Shown piece by piece: positions 7,146-16,073 of a stretch of DNA of 64,000 nucleotides. The first letter of the stretch is position 1; the number at the start of each line of letters is the position of its first letter. Origin of the DNA: JAHFTY01 sp964584785. GTDB taxonomy: Bacteria; Acidobacteriota; Terriglobia; 20CM-2-55-15. A model generated the notes under the pieces. It did no database searches. It saw only the letters and a program-made list of their open reading frames with translations, and was not told the origin of the DNA. The translations under genes were made by a program, and so were the position numbers. The stretch spans positions 36,834-100,833 of the forward strand of contig CAZPBY010000020.1 of assembly GCA_964584785.1 (NCBI GenBank), given 5' to 3'.

Positions 7146-8393
7146 ATGAGCAGAAAGCTGATTCGCGACGCCGTTCACGGCGACATCGAAATCGGTGCGC
7201 TGGAAGTCGAACTCATGGACACGCCGGAGTTCCAGCGATTGCGCGGCATCAAACAGCTCGGTACGGCTTACCTGGTTTTTCCTTCGGCGATGCACACGAG
7301 ATTCGAACACTCGCTCGGAACGTTGTGGATGGCGCACAGGCTGGTTCAGGCGGTTCGACGCACGCATTCCGTTTCCACGGACGACGACCGGCTCATTCGA
7401 ATCGCCGCGTTGCTTCACGACATCACGCACATTCCCTTCGGCCACACTCTCGAGGATGAACGGCGCGTTCTTCCACGGCACGACAAAGACGAACTGCGCA
7501 CGAACCATTTTTTTCGCCAGTCGACGGTCGGGCGGATCCTCGAGCGGGAAGGAATCACGGACGGCATCCTCCGCGTTCTCGAAGGCCGTTGCGGCTTTAT
7601 GTCGGACATTGCCGCCGGTGCGATCAGCGCCGACCTGCTCGACTATCTGCGCCGCGACACCTACTTCTGCGGCCTCTCCCAAAATTACGATGCGCGCATC
7701 TTCGAGTCGTTCGCCGTTGTCGACGATCGACTGGTCTTCAATCTGGAAAAACACGGAATGCTGCGGCGGGATGCGTTGTCCGAACTGGTGAACCTGTTGC
7801 GGATCCGCTACACGCTGTCGGAGCGCGTCTATTTTCATCACACGAAAATAGCTTCGGGCGCCATGATCTCGAAAGCCGTGGAACTGGCAATGCGCGAAGG
7901 TTTGAGGCCGGAGGATCTTCGAACGCTGAAAGACGAAACGCTGTTTTTCATTCTGGCGGAGCGATTCAGCCGGCAACCCGTGATCGCCCATCTCATCCGG
8001 AGACTCGAGTCGAGGCAGCTCTACAAATCGTGCTACGTGCTGCCGGCGGACGGAATCGGCGAGGCCCGTCAACACGAAATCGTTCACCGGTTTCATTACG
8101 ACGTTGAGCGCCGCGATGAGGCGGAGCGCGCTATCGCCACAGCCGCGGGAGTCCAGCCGCATCACGTCATTATCTATTGTCCGTCGATTTCGATGTCGCT
8201 GCCGGAGGCCGATGTTCCCGTGCGGCTGGAGGACGGCCGGATCGCGCCCCTGTCCGGCAGCAACAACGACGAAATCCGTATACTCAAGGAGAAGCACAAG
8301 GCGCTTTGGAAGTTCTTCGTGCTGATCGATCGGGATATCACCGCCAGAGCGGAAGCCGTCTGGCGCGCGGCCGAGGAATACATCGCAACTTAA
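7146..8393 (+). CDS. HD-domain phosphohydrolase
   Basis: This 415-residue protein belongs to the HD superfamily related to dGTP triphosphohydrolases (COG1078-type). The N-terminus RKLIRDAVHGDIEI is typical, and metal-binding positions are visible: the His of THTRFEHSLG-type sequence (here MHTRFEHSLGTLW), the HD pair in AALLHDITHIPFGHT, and the downstream aspartate in SADLLDYLRRDTYFCG. It should be cytosolic and hydrolyse a nucleotide or another phosphate ester; the substrate is not known. The ATG at 7146 gives the expected N-terminus. A 44-bp dispersed repeat follows the stop, before the next gene. Confidence 0.88.
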   Translation: MSRKLIRDAVHGDIEIGALEVELMDTPEFQRLRGIKQLGTAYLVFPSAMHTRFEHSLGTLWMAHRLVQAVRRTHSVSTDDDRLIRIAALLHDITHIPFGHTLEDERRVLPRHDKDELRTNHFFRQSTVGRILEREGITDGILRVLEGRCGFMSDIAAGAISADLLDYLRRDTYFCGLSQNYDARIFESFAVVDDRLVFNLEKHGMLRRDALSELVNLLRIRYTLSERVYFHHTKIASGAMISKAVELAMREGLRPEDLRTLKDETLFFILAERFSRQPVIAHLIRRLESRQLYKSCYVLPADGIGEARQHEIVHRFHYDVERRDEAERAIATAAGVQPHHVIIYCPSISMSLPEADVPVRLEDGRIAPLSGSNNDEIRILKEKHKALWKFFVLIDRDITARAEAVWRAAEEYIAT

Positions 8394-8394
8394 G

Positions 8395-8438
8395 TGATGA
8401 GCGGGGCGAATGCAAGCCCGATAGGGCGCGGCCATTAA
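8395..8438. repeat. Dispersed 44-bp intergenic repeat, copy 1
   Basis: The segment TGATGAGCGGGGCGAATGCA, followed by AGCCCGATAGGGCGCGGCC, lies directly between two genes. A near copy occurs at 17465-17508, again directly after a stop codon. The same length and similar placement argue for a dispersed element, not chance. Confidence 0.8.
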
Positions 8439-8441
8439 GTA

Positions 8442-9251
8442 ATGATTTCATCGACATTTTTCTTTCTGTTTTCACAACTCGCGATAGGCATGATGCTGAC
8501 GCTCGTCTTTATTTCGCCTCGCAGCATCGGCAACAGTTTCTTCAAATTCGCGAGCCTTACCGCGGCGATCCTTCTTGGAGTGACGCTGGGGTTCAACTTC
8601 CTGTTTCCGTCGCCGGTGAGGCAAGGGCAGTTTCCCGTGATTTTTCTCGCAGCGGCGGCCCTGCTCACGGCCATCTACAACCGCGTCGTCGACGTCGACC
8701 GGTTCAGCGCGGCGTTCGCGGTGCTCGTTGGAGTGATCGTGACCGGTCTGATCTCGATCACCGCCGATTCGTTCGCGTTTACCCGATTACTGGCTCTCGG
8801 CGGATGGGAGCGATGGGTTCTGGTCGTCAATCATTTTGCGGCGACGGCGCTGCTGGGAAGCGTGATGCTCACGATGGTGTTCGGGCATTGGTACCTGGTG
8901 ATTCCGCGATTATCGATCGATCCGCTCGTCAAACTGACCAAGGTGTTGATCGCCGCGATCGGATTGCGGGTCCTCACCATCGTGCTTTCACTGATCGTCC
9001 TGCAGAATGAGCAATCGCTTCCGCTCGGCAGCGTTCTGTACGAATTAATGATCCGTCAGGGATTCTTCTTCTGGCCCCGCGTGATCTTCGGTGTGATCGT
9101 GCCGATCGTGCTCGCCGCCATGATCTGGAGCACCGTTCAGATCCGGCACACGCAGGCCGCCACCGGTTTGCTTTACCTGGGTGTTGTGGCGGTATTGTTC
9201 GGGGAGTTCTTCTCGAAGTTCCTGCTGTTTTCCGTCAACGTGCCGTTGTAG
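8442..9251 (+). CDS. Eight-helix integral membrane protein of unknown function
   Basis: The 269-residue protein is almost entirely hydrophobic, with about eight transmembrane segments. The first (SSTFFFLFSQLAIGMML) starts at the N-terminus, and the others are spaced 25-35 residues apart. The central segment VVNHFAATALLGSVML runs into MVFGHWYLVIPRL, where two histidines near membrane borders could be ligands or proton-path residues. No family is recognised. The start at 8442 lies 3 bases after the dispersed repeat. It is in the same direction as the HD hydrolase gene, so the two may be co-transcribed. Confidence 0.72.
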   Translation: MISSTFFFLFSQLAIGMMLTLVFISPRSIGNSFFKFASLTAAILLGVTLGFNFLFPSPVRQGQFPVIFLAAAALLTAIYNRVVDVDRFSAAFAVLVGVIVTGLISITADSFAFTRLLALGGWERWVLVVNHFAATALLGSVMLTMVFGHWYLVIPRLSIDPLVKLTKVLIAAIGLRVLTIVLSLIVLQNEQSLPLGSVLYELMIRQGFFFWPRVIFGVIVPIVLAAMIWSTVQIRHTQAATGLLYLGVVAVLFGEFFSKFLLFSVNVPL

Positions 9252-9286
9252 TGCCGGATTTCAAACCTGACGCACTACCGCTTAAC

Positions 9287-9829
9287 CTACGTTCCCTGAC
9301 GATTGTTGTTCAGCAGCGTTTCGATATCTTTTTCGAGTTTCTCTTTTTTGCCGGGAAGCGCGCCGACGTAGCGCTTGTAGATCGTGCCGTCCGGCGCGAC
9401 GACAAAGGTGGTCGGATAGCCGGGGATGCCAAACTCTTCGGCGACTTTGTCATCGCTCAGAATCAATGGATATTCGATTTTGAATTCCGCCGCCTTGGGC
9501 TTGATGTCGTCCGCAGATCCCGAATCCATGGTGAAGCCCATGATGTCTGCGCCTTTTCCGGAGTATTTTTTCTGGAGTTCGTTGTAGTGGGGTATTTCGG
9601 GGATGCAGCTTTCGCACCAGGTCGCCCAGAAGTCGATCACCGTGACTTTGCCTTTCAGATCCGAGCTCTTCAGAGAACCGCCGTCGAGTTTCACGAGATC
9701 GAATTCCGGAATCGGCTTTCCGCCTCCGATCGCGGGTTTGTTCTCCGCCTTCGAGTTGTTCACGGCCGTCGATGCCGTGCAACCGAAGAGAGCCATGGCG
9801 AATATAAAAATGAATGCCGTTCTACTCAT
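9287..9829 (-). CDS. TlpA-like thioredoxin-fold lipoprotein
   Basis: This is a membrane-anchored thiol-disulfide oxidoreductase of the TlpA/ResA/AhpC-TSA group. A signal (FIFIFAMALFGC) ends in a lipobox cysteine. The thioredoxin domain follows, with VTVIDFWATWCESCIPEIP carrying the CxxC active site, and GIPGYPTTFVVAPDGTIYKRY containing the cis-proline loop. The ATG at 9829 is preferred over 9856 because it puts the signal peptide at the very N-terminus. It acts outside the cytoplasmic membrane, probably in reducing cytochrome c or other exported thiols. It is divergent from the Fur-rubrerythrin gene with only about 60 bases between the starts, so the promoters share that gap and Fur control is plausible. 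Confidence 0.88.
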   Translation of the reverse strand: MSRTAFIFIFAMALFGCTASTAVNNSKAENKPAIGGGKPIPEFDLVKLDGGSLKSSDLKGKVTVIDFWATWCESCIPEIPHYNELQKKYSGKGADIMGFTMDSGSADDIKPKAAEFKIEYPLILSDDKVAEEFGIPGYPTTFVVAPDGTIYKRYVGALPGKKEKLEKDIETLLNNNRQGT

Positions 9830-9888
9830 GAAAAACAACCCCCCGTCTCGGTTCACTATACCACGGCATCATCTATAATCGGGGCAAC

Positions 9889-10833
9889 ATGGCACACCGC
9901 ATGGAGTTGCGCGACCTGCTGGAACAAAAGAAGCTGAAGAAGACGTCGCAGCGCGCTCTGATCTGGGGAGTCATGCTCGAGGCGAAAGGGCATCCGTCCG
10001 TCGATCAGATTCACGACCTGCTAATCCAGAAAGGCCACCGGATCGGCGTCGCGACCATCTATCGGACGATCAAGCTCCTGCTGGCATCGGGTTACATCCG
10101 CCAATCGAAGCTCCACGGCGTGACGTGTTACGAGCCGCTGATCGGCCAGCCGAATCATCTCCATTTCATTTGCAACAGTTGCGGGAGCAACGTAGAGTTT
10201 CCATCTCGCAAGGTCGAGACCTTGATCCGGCAAGTCACCAGCGAATTTGATTTCGAAGAGCGGTACAGCAGGTACGCCATTTTCGGCCTGTGCAAGAGTT
10301 GCGCGCGCAAGGAAGCACGTGACGCGGGCATGAACGAGCGGCGGCGTCACGCAAGAACGTTCGTTCGGGATGCGCTGGAATTGACGCTGGCCATCGAGCG
10401 TCGCGGATACACGTTTTACACGAACGCCGCGCGTAAAACGAAAAACAACAGCGGGCGGCTGATGTTTCAGAGGCTCGCTGCCGAAGAGTCGGATCATCTG
10501 CGGCGTCTGCAGAACGAGTACCGCTCGCTGATGTCCGAAAGCCCGTGGCTCAAGCAGGAACCGGCGCGTTTGCCGGTCAGCCGGAAGATTGCGGAAGAGA
10601 TCTTTCCGCAGAAGGCACTGCTGAGAATCGAAGTCCAGGATCAAACAACCGAACTGGAAGCGCTGAACCTTGCCATGGATCTTGAACGCCGCTCACATCG
10701 TTTTTTTGCGGATTTCGCGAAAAAGATCGACGATCCGAGTGGCCGGAAGATTTTTCTGGAATTTGCCAGGGACGAAGATTCCCATCTTCAGGCGCTGATC
10801 TCGGAGTACAACACGATCGTCAACAAGGAATAG
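9889..10833 (+). CDS. Fur-family regulator fused to a rubrerythrin/ferritin-like domain
   Basis: Residues 1 to about 145 are a Fur/PerR regulator: winged helix with GHPSVDQIHDLL and GVATIYRTIKLLLASG, then HLHFICNSCG and LCKSCARKEA, whose two CxxC pairs form the structural zinc site. Residues from about 155 to 314 are a ferritin-like domain with a duplicated diiron pattern. The first half has LAIERRGYTFY and AAEESDHLRRL; the second has MDLERRSHRFF and ARDEDSHLQAL, so the expected E / ExxH ligands appear twice. The fusion would couple a metal or peroxide sensor to a diiron peroxidase or iron store in one chain. No rubredoxin-type cysteine domain is present. At 314 residues it is twice the normal Fur length with no sign of a frameshift. 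Confidence 0.85.
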   Translation: MAHRMELRDLLEQKKLKKTSQRALIWGVMLEAKGHPSVDQIHDLLIQKGHRIGVATIYRTIKLLLASGYIRQSKLHGVTCYEPLIGQPNHLHFICNSCGSNVEFPSRKVETLIRQVTSEFDFEERYSRYAIFGLCKSCARKEARDAGMNERRRHARTFVRDALELTLAIERRGYTFYTNAARKTKNNSGRLMFQRLAAEESDHLRRLQNEYRSLMSESPWLKQEPARLPVSRKIAEEIFPQKALLRIEVQDQTTELEALNLAMDLERRSHRFFADFAKKIDDPSGRKIFLEFARDEDSHLQALISEYNTIVNKE

Positions 10834-10863
10834 GCCCGGCTTTCGCCGCGGAGGCACAAACGT

Positions 10864-13800
10864 ATGCGTACGCTGACCATTGTTTTCGCCGTACTCTTTT
10901 CCAGCCTCACTGCTTTCCCCCAGGCTCAAATGTCGTCGGGCGATATGAAAGGCACCGTGACCGACACCACCGGCGCCGTCATTCCCGGCGCGAAGGTAGC
11001 CGTGTCGAACATCGATACCGGCGTTTCGCGTAGCGCCACTACCGGCGCCGTGGGCACGTTCGCATTTTTCGTGCTGCCTCCCGGGACCTACGAACTGAAA
11101 ATCGAGGCGCCGTCGCTCGCGACTTATACGCGGCGACCTTTGCAGGTGCGGATCGGCCAGACGGTGATCGCCGATGCGCAGCTTCAGCCGGCGTCGATCC
11201 AGCAGGAGGTGCTGATTCAGGAGGCCTCGCCGTTGGTGGAGTTGGAAAAGACTCAGCAGTCGGACACGCTGACGGACGTGCAGATCCGGAACCTGCCGAT
11301 CAACGAGCGAAACTTCCTGAATTTTTCGCTGCTGACTCCCGGGGTCACCGATTCCACCGGTCTCGTCACGTTCACCCTGCCACAGGTCGCATCCTCAGGT
11401 CTGTCGTTCCTCGGTCAGGGCGGACGTTCGAACAGCGTGACGATCGACGGCGCCGACAACAACGACAACGGCACCGCCGGAGTCCGGTCGACGATCAGTC
11501 AGGAGGCGGTTCAGGAGTTCCAGATCAACCGGTCGAATTTCTCTGCCGAATTTGGACGCGCATCCGGCGGATTGATCAACATCGTTTCGAAATCGGGAAC
11601 AAACAGCCTGCACGGCAACGTGTTCGGTTTCTTCCGCGATCAATCGTTGGATGCACGAAATGCTTTCGCGTTCGGTTCCGGCGGTTCCACGATCGATCCT
11701 CCATACTCACGGCAACAAGCGGGCTTTACGCTGGGTGGTCCGCTTGTGAAAGACCGGACATTTTTCTTCCTGTCGTACGAAGGGCTGCGGCAGCGCGAGT
11801 CGCGGTTTGTGAGTTTTCTCGAAACGGATCGCTTCTTCCAGCCGACACCATCGCAAAAGAGTTTGATCAACTACCTGAATGCCAGTGCGAACCCGGCATT
11901 CCGGACCTACGGCGGGGCGTTGAATACCTACCTGACGACCTCCCCTCAGGTATTTCCGGCAACCGTATCCATGTTGCAAGCCAACAGCGGCGCTTTTCCG
12001 TACAGAAACAACGACAACACGGCGTCGTTGCGGCTCGATCACACGCTGAGTCCGTCGAATCAGCTGATCGGACGCGTTTCGTTCACAGACATCGATACCG
12101 TCGGCGGCTCGTTCGGCGGATTGAAAGGCCCGTCGCGCGGCACCAACAACCAGATTCAGGACGTCGCCGCGCTTTTCGGCGAGACGCACATTTTCAATCC
12201 GCACCTTATTAATGAATTTCGATTCCAGGTGGCGCGCCGCTATTACGGAGCGCAGTCCGAGGACTCGTACGGCCCGGAAATCAACATCAACGGCATCGCA
12301 CAGCTCGGCCGCGATTTTTTCCTGCCGTCGGTGCGAACGGAAAAACGATTTCAGTGGCTGGACAATGTGACGTGGGCGCACGGCAAACACGAATTGAAAT
12401 TCGGCGGCGACTTCAATTACCTGCCATTTGATACCGTTACTGAAGTCTTTCTCGGCGGACGCTATATTTTTGGGGGAACGCGTCCGTTGCGTTCGGGAGC
12501 ACCGTGCCCGGCGGAGATCTTCAAAACCTGCGCCGACGTCGTTCCTCCCGGTCCGGCAGAAGTGGTGCCGCTCGGCCTTGTGATGGATTCGTTGATCGGT
12601 CCGGGGACTGCCGCTCAGCTGGGTCAGTTGCTCTTTTCGGCCGGCCGGCCTGACCTGATACCGACTCTCTCGGATCCGATTACGCCCATTCAAGCGTTCA
12701 ACTTCGGTTTGCCGCTCATCTACCAACAGGGCTTTGGCGATCCGCGCGCGCAACTGAAGAACCGAATGGTGTCGGCCTACGCGCAGGACAATTTCAGGAT
12801 GTCCCCGTCGCTGACGCTGAATTACGGTATCCGCTACGACATGGAATTCCAGCCGACGCCGATTCACCGGGACAGCAATAATTTCGCTCCCCGGTTCGGA
12901 TTTAGCTACAGCCCCGCCAAAGGAACGGTGCTGCGCGGAGGCTACGGCATTTACTATGCGCCGGTTTTCGAAGCGATCGCTTTTGTCGGCCGCGTTCTCG
13001 ATGGAACTCAAATATCCCAGCTCTTCGTTCCGTTGACCGGATTGTCTCAAATCGGCATCAGCGCCACTTCGGCGCAGGTTTGGGGAATCAACAAGAACTT
13101 GATCGGCAAGCGGACGCTGACAGAGTCGGACATCAGCGTGCTCGGATTGAGAAAAGGCATTACGCCGGCAGTGATATTGCGTGCCGCACCGGATGTGGTG
13201 AATCCCTACAGCCAGCAGTACAGTCTCGGTATCGAGCGCGAAGTGCCCGGCGACATCAGCGTTTCGCTGAGTTATCTGGGCAACCACGGATCAAAAGTCA
13301 TTCGATCGCGAAATGTGAACCTGCAGCAAACGGGAACGAATGCTTACGGACCGACGTTCGGTCCCATCAATCCGCGGCTGGTGCAGGACAACATTGCGGA
13401 GTCTTCCGGCGGTTCCATTTACCACGGACTTGCCGTCGGCGCCACGAAGCGATACGGCAACAATTATCAATTTCAGGTTTCGTACACGCTTTCGAAAGCT
13501 ATCGATGACGTGACCGATTTCATCACCGATCTCCAACCGGCGAATCAATTGGATCTGCGCGCCGAACGATCGTTGTCGTCGTTCGATCAGCGTCACCGGC
13601 TGGTCGTCAGCGGTGTTCTGGGTTCGCCTTTCGATCAAAGTACGGGAGCCGGAAAAGTGTTGGCGAATATCACGGTCGCGCCGATCATGACGTATTCCAG
13701 CGGGCATCCGTTTAATCTGCTTCTCGGCTTCGATGCAAACCGGGACACTCAATCGAATACCGATCGTCCCGTCGGTGCGGGGCGGAATACCGGCGAGGGT

Positions 13801-14067
13801 CCCAACTTCGTGAACTTCGATCTTCGCGTCGCCAAGGAAGCGCGATTCGGTTCGGATTCCGCCTACCGGCTTGAAGGGATTTTCGAAGCGTTCAATCTGT
13901 TCAATCGCGTCAATTATTCGGGCATCAATAATGTGGTCGGCAACGCGACATTCGCGACGTACCGGGTGAAAGGCATCCGAGAAGGCGCCGATCCCACCGA
14001 CCCGCTGGGTTTCACGTCGGCATTCGATCCGCGCCAGATCCAACTGGGCGTGAAATTCCGCTTCTGA
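10864..14067 (+). CDS. Oar-type TonB-dependent receptor with carboxypeptidase-regulatory-like domain
   Basis: This 1,067-residue outer-membrane protein starts with a signal peptide (MRTLTIVFAVLFSSLTAFPQ). A carboxypeptidase-regulatory-like domain follows (DMKGTVTDTTGAVIPGAKV to about residue 110). Next comes a plug domain, including QIRNLPINERNFLNFSLLTPG and SVTIDGADNND. The rest is a long beta-barrel ending in the aromatic terminus LGVKFRF. This layout is abundant in Acidobacteriota and myxobacteria and is thought to import polymers or peptides, but the substrate cannot be read from the sequence. A GGAGG ribosome binding site lies about 9 bases before the ATG. The next gene is convergent and its stop is only 7 bases away. 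Confidence 0.9.
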   Translation: MRTLTIVFAVLFSSLTAFPQAQMSSGDMKGTVTDTTGAVIPGAKVAVSNIDTGVSRSATTGAVGTFAFFVLPPGTYELKIEAPSLATYTRRPLQVRIGQTVIADAQLQPASIQQEVLIQEASPLVELEKTQQSDTLTDVQIRNLPINERNFLNFSLLTPGVTDSTGLVTFTLPQVASSGLSFLGQGGRSNSVTIDGADNNDNGTAGVRSTISQEAVQEFQINRSNFSAEFGRASGGLINIVSKSGTNSLHGNVFGFFRDQSLDARNAFAFGSGGSTIDPPYSRQQAGFTLGGPLVKDRTFFFLSYEGLRQRESRFVSFLETDRFFQPTPSQKSLINYLNASANPAFRTYGGALNTYLTTSPQVFPATVSMLQANSGAFPYRNNDNTASLRLDHTLSPSNQLIGRVSFTDIDTVGGSFGGLKGPSRGTNNQIQDVAALFGETHIFNPHLINEFRFQVARRYYGAQSEDSYGPEININGIAQLGRDFFLPSVRTEKRFQWLDNVTWAHGKHELKFGGDFNYLPFDTVTEVFLGGRYIFGGTRPLRSGAPCPAEIFKTCADVVPPGPAEVVPLGLVMDSLIGPGTAAQLGQLLFSAGRPDLIPTLSDPITPIQAFNFGLPLIYQQGFGDPRAQLKNRMVSAYAQDNFRMSPSLTLNYGIRYDMEFQPTPIHRDSNNFAPRFGFSYSPAKGTVLRGGYGIYYAPVFEAIAFVGRVLDGTQISQLFVPLTGLSQIGISATSAQVWGINKNLIGKRTLTESDISVLGLRKGITPAVILRAAPDVVNPYSQQYSLGIEREVPGDISVSLSYLGNHGSKVIRSRNVNLQQTGTNAYGPTFGPINPRLVQDNIAESSGGSIYHGLAVGATKRYGNNYQFQVSYTLSKAIDDVTDFITDLQPANQLDLRAERSLSSFDQRHRLVVSGVLGSPFDQSTGAGKVLANITVAPIMTYSSGHPFNLLLGFDANRDTQSNTDRPVGAGRNTGEGPNFVNFDLRVAKEARFGSDSAYRLEGIFEAFNLFNRVNYSGINNVVGNATFATYRVKGIREGADPTDPLGFTSAFDPRQIQLGVKFRF

Positions 14068-14074
14068 TTCTCGT

Positions 14075-14773
14075 TTAGAAGGTCACGCCAAAGGAAAAAC
14101 GGAAATTGTCCTGACGTTGACCGATGAGCGTGAACGGCAGCAGGGCCCCGGCCGAGTTCAATACGGCGATGGATCGGTCGGCGAGGAAAATCGGCGCGTA
14201 GTCGATTTGAAGCACTCTTACTTTGAACTGATCGCTGACTTTGATGTCGAGTCCGGCTCCAAAGGCCATGGCGAAGTCGGTGGTTCCCGCTTCAAACGAG
14301 TTCGATAACGTGCCCCCGGAACCCGTCAGTTTGGTCTCTGCCCGATACGCGAGATGCCCGGCTCCCGCCATGATTCGCACGAACGGCGCGAAGTGGTCCG
14401 TGCCGGCCAGGCGGTAGGAGGGACCCGCGAGAAAATAAGCGATATCGGTCTTTTCGGAGTTCTCGCCGCCGTTGAAGTCGGCCGACCGGCTTTGACGATT
14501 GAACGACAGATCGCCCGTTATTCCGAAGTTCTGGAACGGAAAGAGCGTGCCTTCAACGTTCCCGCCGTGCATCGTCCCGCGGCGGTTCAGAAAACTGGTG
14601 CTGAAGAAATTGTTGGGATTATTCCGGTTCGGCAAACCCTCCGCCTGAAGGTTCGAATATCCTACGAATATTTCGGGCTTGCGCTCGCTCTGAGCAAACA
14701 GGGACGCGGCACACAGCATGATCGTCGGCAGAAGCGCATACGAACCTTTACGAATGACCACGTGGTCCTCCAT
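14075..14773 (-). CDS. Outer-membrane beta-barrel protein
   Basis: This 232-residue protein has a signal peptide (SYALLPTIMLCAASLFAQ) and then an OmpA-like or porin-family eight-stranded barrel. Alternating hydrophobic strands (PEIFVGYSNLQ, FGITGDLSFN, YFLAGPSYRL, FAPFVRIMAGAGHL, MAFGAGLDIKVSDQFKVRV) lead to a terminal phenylalanine strand (FRFSFGVTF). The most likely role is a small outer-membrane protein; no enzymatic motif is seen. Its start may be an in-frame codon slightly inside the 5' end, since residues 1-8 precede the positively charged signal start. Confidence 0.75.
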   Translation of the reverse strand: MEDHVVIRKGSYALLPTIMLCAASLFAQSERKPEIFVGYSNLQAEGLPNRNNPNNFFSTSFLNRRGTMHGGNVEGTLFPFQNFGITGDLSFNRQSRSADFNGGENSEKTDIAYFLAGPSYRLAGTDHFAPFVRIMAGAGHLAYRAETKLTGSGGTLSNSFEAGTTDFAMAFGAGLDIKVSDQFKVRVLQIDYAPIFLADRSIAVLNSAGALLPFTLIGQRQDNFRFSFGVTF

Positions 14774-14834
14774 TCAAAACAACTTTATTCATTTTACAAG
14801 TACACGCCGGAGGCGTGACAGGAGAATAGCCGGT

Positions 14835-14953
14835 GGTTTAGCGCTACGTCACGAAGCCCGTCGCTGCGCTCCGGGTTCTGACAGTTGCGGCATTTTGGCC
14901 ACAGTGTTCAGAACCCTGAGCGAAGCGACGGGCTTTGTGGCGTAGCGCTAAAC
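14835..14953. repeat. Large intergenic inverted repeat (type A)
   Basis: Arms 14835-14881 and 14906-14953 are complementary over about 47 bases with a handful of mismatches, around a 24-base loop; each contains the core GAAGCCCGTCGCT (or its complement) and GGGTTCTGA. A single arm of the same family recurs at 18869-18900, and part of it (the CACGAAGCCCGT end) recurs near 56116. The whole 14774-15026 gap is this element plus short flanks, with no gene. Confidence 0.88.
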
Positions 14954-15026
14954 CTCGGGCGTGCAAGGCAACCCGCTGGGTAAGAAGAGGTCTGACTACT
15001 TCGTCTTATAATCATTTTCAGCAACG

Positions 15027-16073
15027 ATGAAACCCATTGCGGTAATCCCCGGTGACGGAATCGGAATCGACGTGACGCGTGAATGCATGCGTGTGCTGAA
15101 GCGCGTCAACGAGAAGTTCGGCGCGGGCTTGAAGTTCGTCGAGTTCGACTGGGGCGCCGACAAGTATCTCAAGGAAGGGATCACCTTGCCTGCGGACGCT
15201 TTGCCAATGCTCCGGAGGGATTTCGCCGCGATTCTTTTCGGAGCGATCGGCGATCCTCGCATTCCGGACAATCGGCACGCGGCAGACATCCTGCTGGGCA
15301 TGCGTTTTGGTCTGGACCTCTATGCCAATGTGCGGCCGGTACACGTGCTCCACGAAAAATTGTGTCCCTTGAAAAATGTGGGAGTCGACGACGTGAATTT
15401 CACCGTCATGCGCGAGAACACGGAAGGCGCATATGTAAACGCCGGCGGCGTTTTCAAAAAGGGAACTGCGGACGAAGTTGCGACGCAGGAGGAGATCCAT
15501 ACGCGCAAAGGTGTCGAGCGCCTCATCGTCTATGCGTTCGAATACGCGAAGGCGCACGGTCGAAACAGGGTTTGCATGAGCGATAAGTCCAACGTGATGT
15601 TATACGCCGGCGGCCTCTGGCAGCGCTGTTTCAAGGAAGTGGCGGCGCGGTATCCGGATATTGCGCCGAGCCACCTTTATATTGATGCGCTGACGCTGTT
15701 GATGGTGCGCCGGCCGATGGATTTTCAGGTCATCGTCACGAACAACATGTTCGGAGACATCGTCACGGACCTGGCGGCGGCGTTGCAGGGCGGGCTGGGG
15801 ATGGCCGCGTCCGGCAATATCCATCCGGATGGGATTTCGCTTTTCGAGCCGGTTCATGGCTCGTCGCCGCCGATGGCGGGCAAGAACGTAGCGAACCCGA
15901 TGGGTTCCATTCTGACCGCGGCAATGATGCTCGATCATCTTGGATTCGCCGGCCCCGCTCGCACTATCGAAGAAGCGGTCCGTGCGTGCGTAGCCGCAGA
16001 TCAGACGACAGCGGATATCGGCGGAAAGCTGGGCACGCGCGAAGTTGCCGACGCGATCATCGCGCGGCTTTGA
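15027..16073 (+). CDS. Isocitrate/isopropylmalate dehydrogenase family enzyme
   Basis: This 348-residue beta-decarboxylating dehydrogenase opens with PIAVIPGDGIGIDVT, has the substrate-binding LYANVRPV segment and VMRENTEGAYVNAGG, and the Mg-binding DALTLLMVRRPMDFQVIVTNNMFGDIVTDL stretch. The NAD(P)-loop region EPVHGSSPPMAGKNVANP follows. The family oxidatively decarboxylates 3-isopropylmalate, isocitrate, tartrate or homoisocitrate. There is no leu operon next to it, so the substrate is uncertain; the residues do not settle LeuB against the tartrate-type enzymes. It stands alone, upstream of a convergent small gene. Confidence 0.88.
   Translation: MKPIAVIPGDGIGIDVTRECMRVLKRVNEKFGAGLKFVEFDWGADKYLKEGITLPADALPMLRRDFAAILFGAIGDPRIPDNRHAADILLGMRFGLDLYANVRPVHVLHEKLCPLKNVGVDDVNFTVMRENTEGAYVNAGGVFKKGTADEVATQEEIHTRKGVERLIVYAFEYAKAHGRNRVCMSDKSNVMLYAGGLWQRCFKEVAARYPDIAPSHLYIDALTLLMVRRPMDFQVIVTNNMFGDIVTDLAAALQGGLGMAASGNIHPDGISLFEPVHGSSPPMAGKNVANPMGSILTAAMMLDHLGFAGPARTIEEAVRACVAADQTTADIGGKLGTREVADAIIARL

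Noticed and set aside
7095..8435. A 446-codon minus-strand frame opposite the HD hydrolase
   Set aside because: The plus strand carries a complete, family-specific HD protein; the antisense product shows no conserved motif.
11707..13287. A 526-codon minus-strand frame inside the TonB receptor gene
   Set aside because: Antisense shadow of a high-GC gene with a clear family match on the plus strand; the product resembles no protein.
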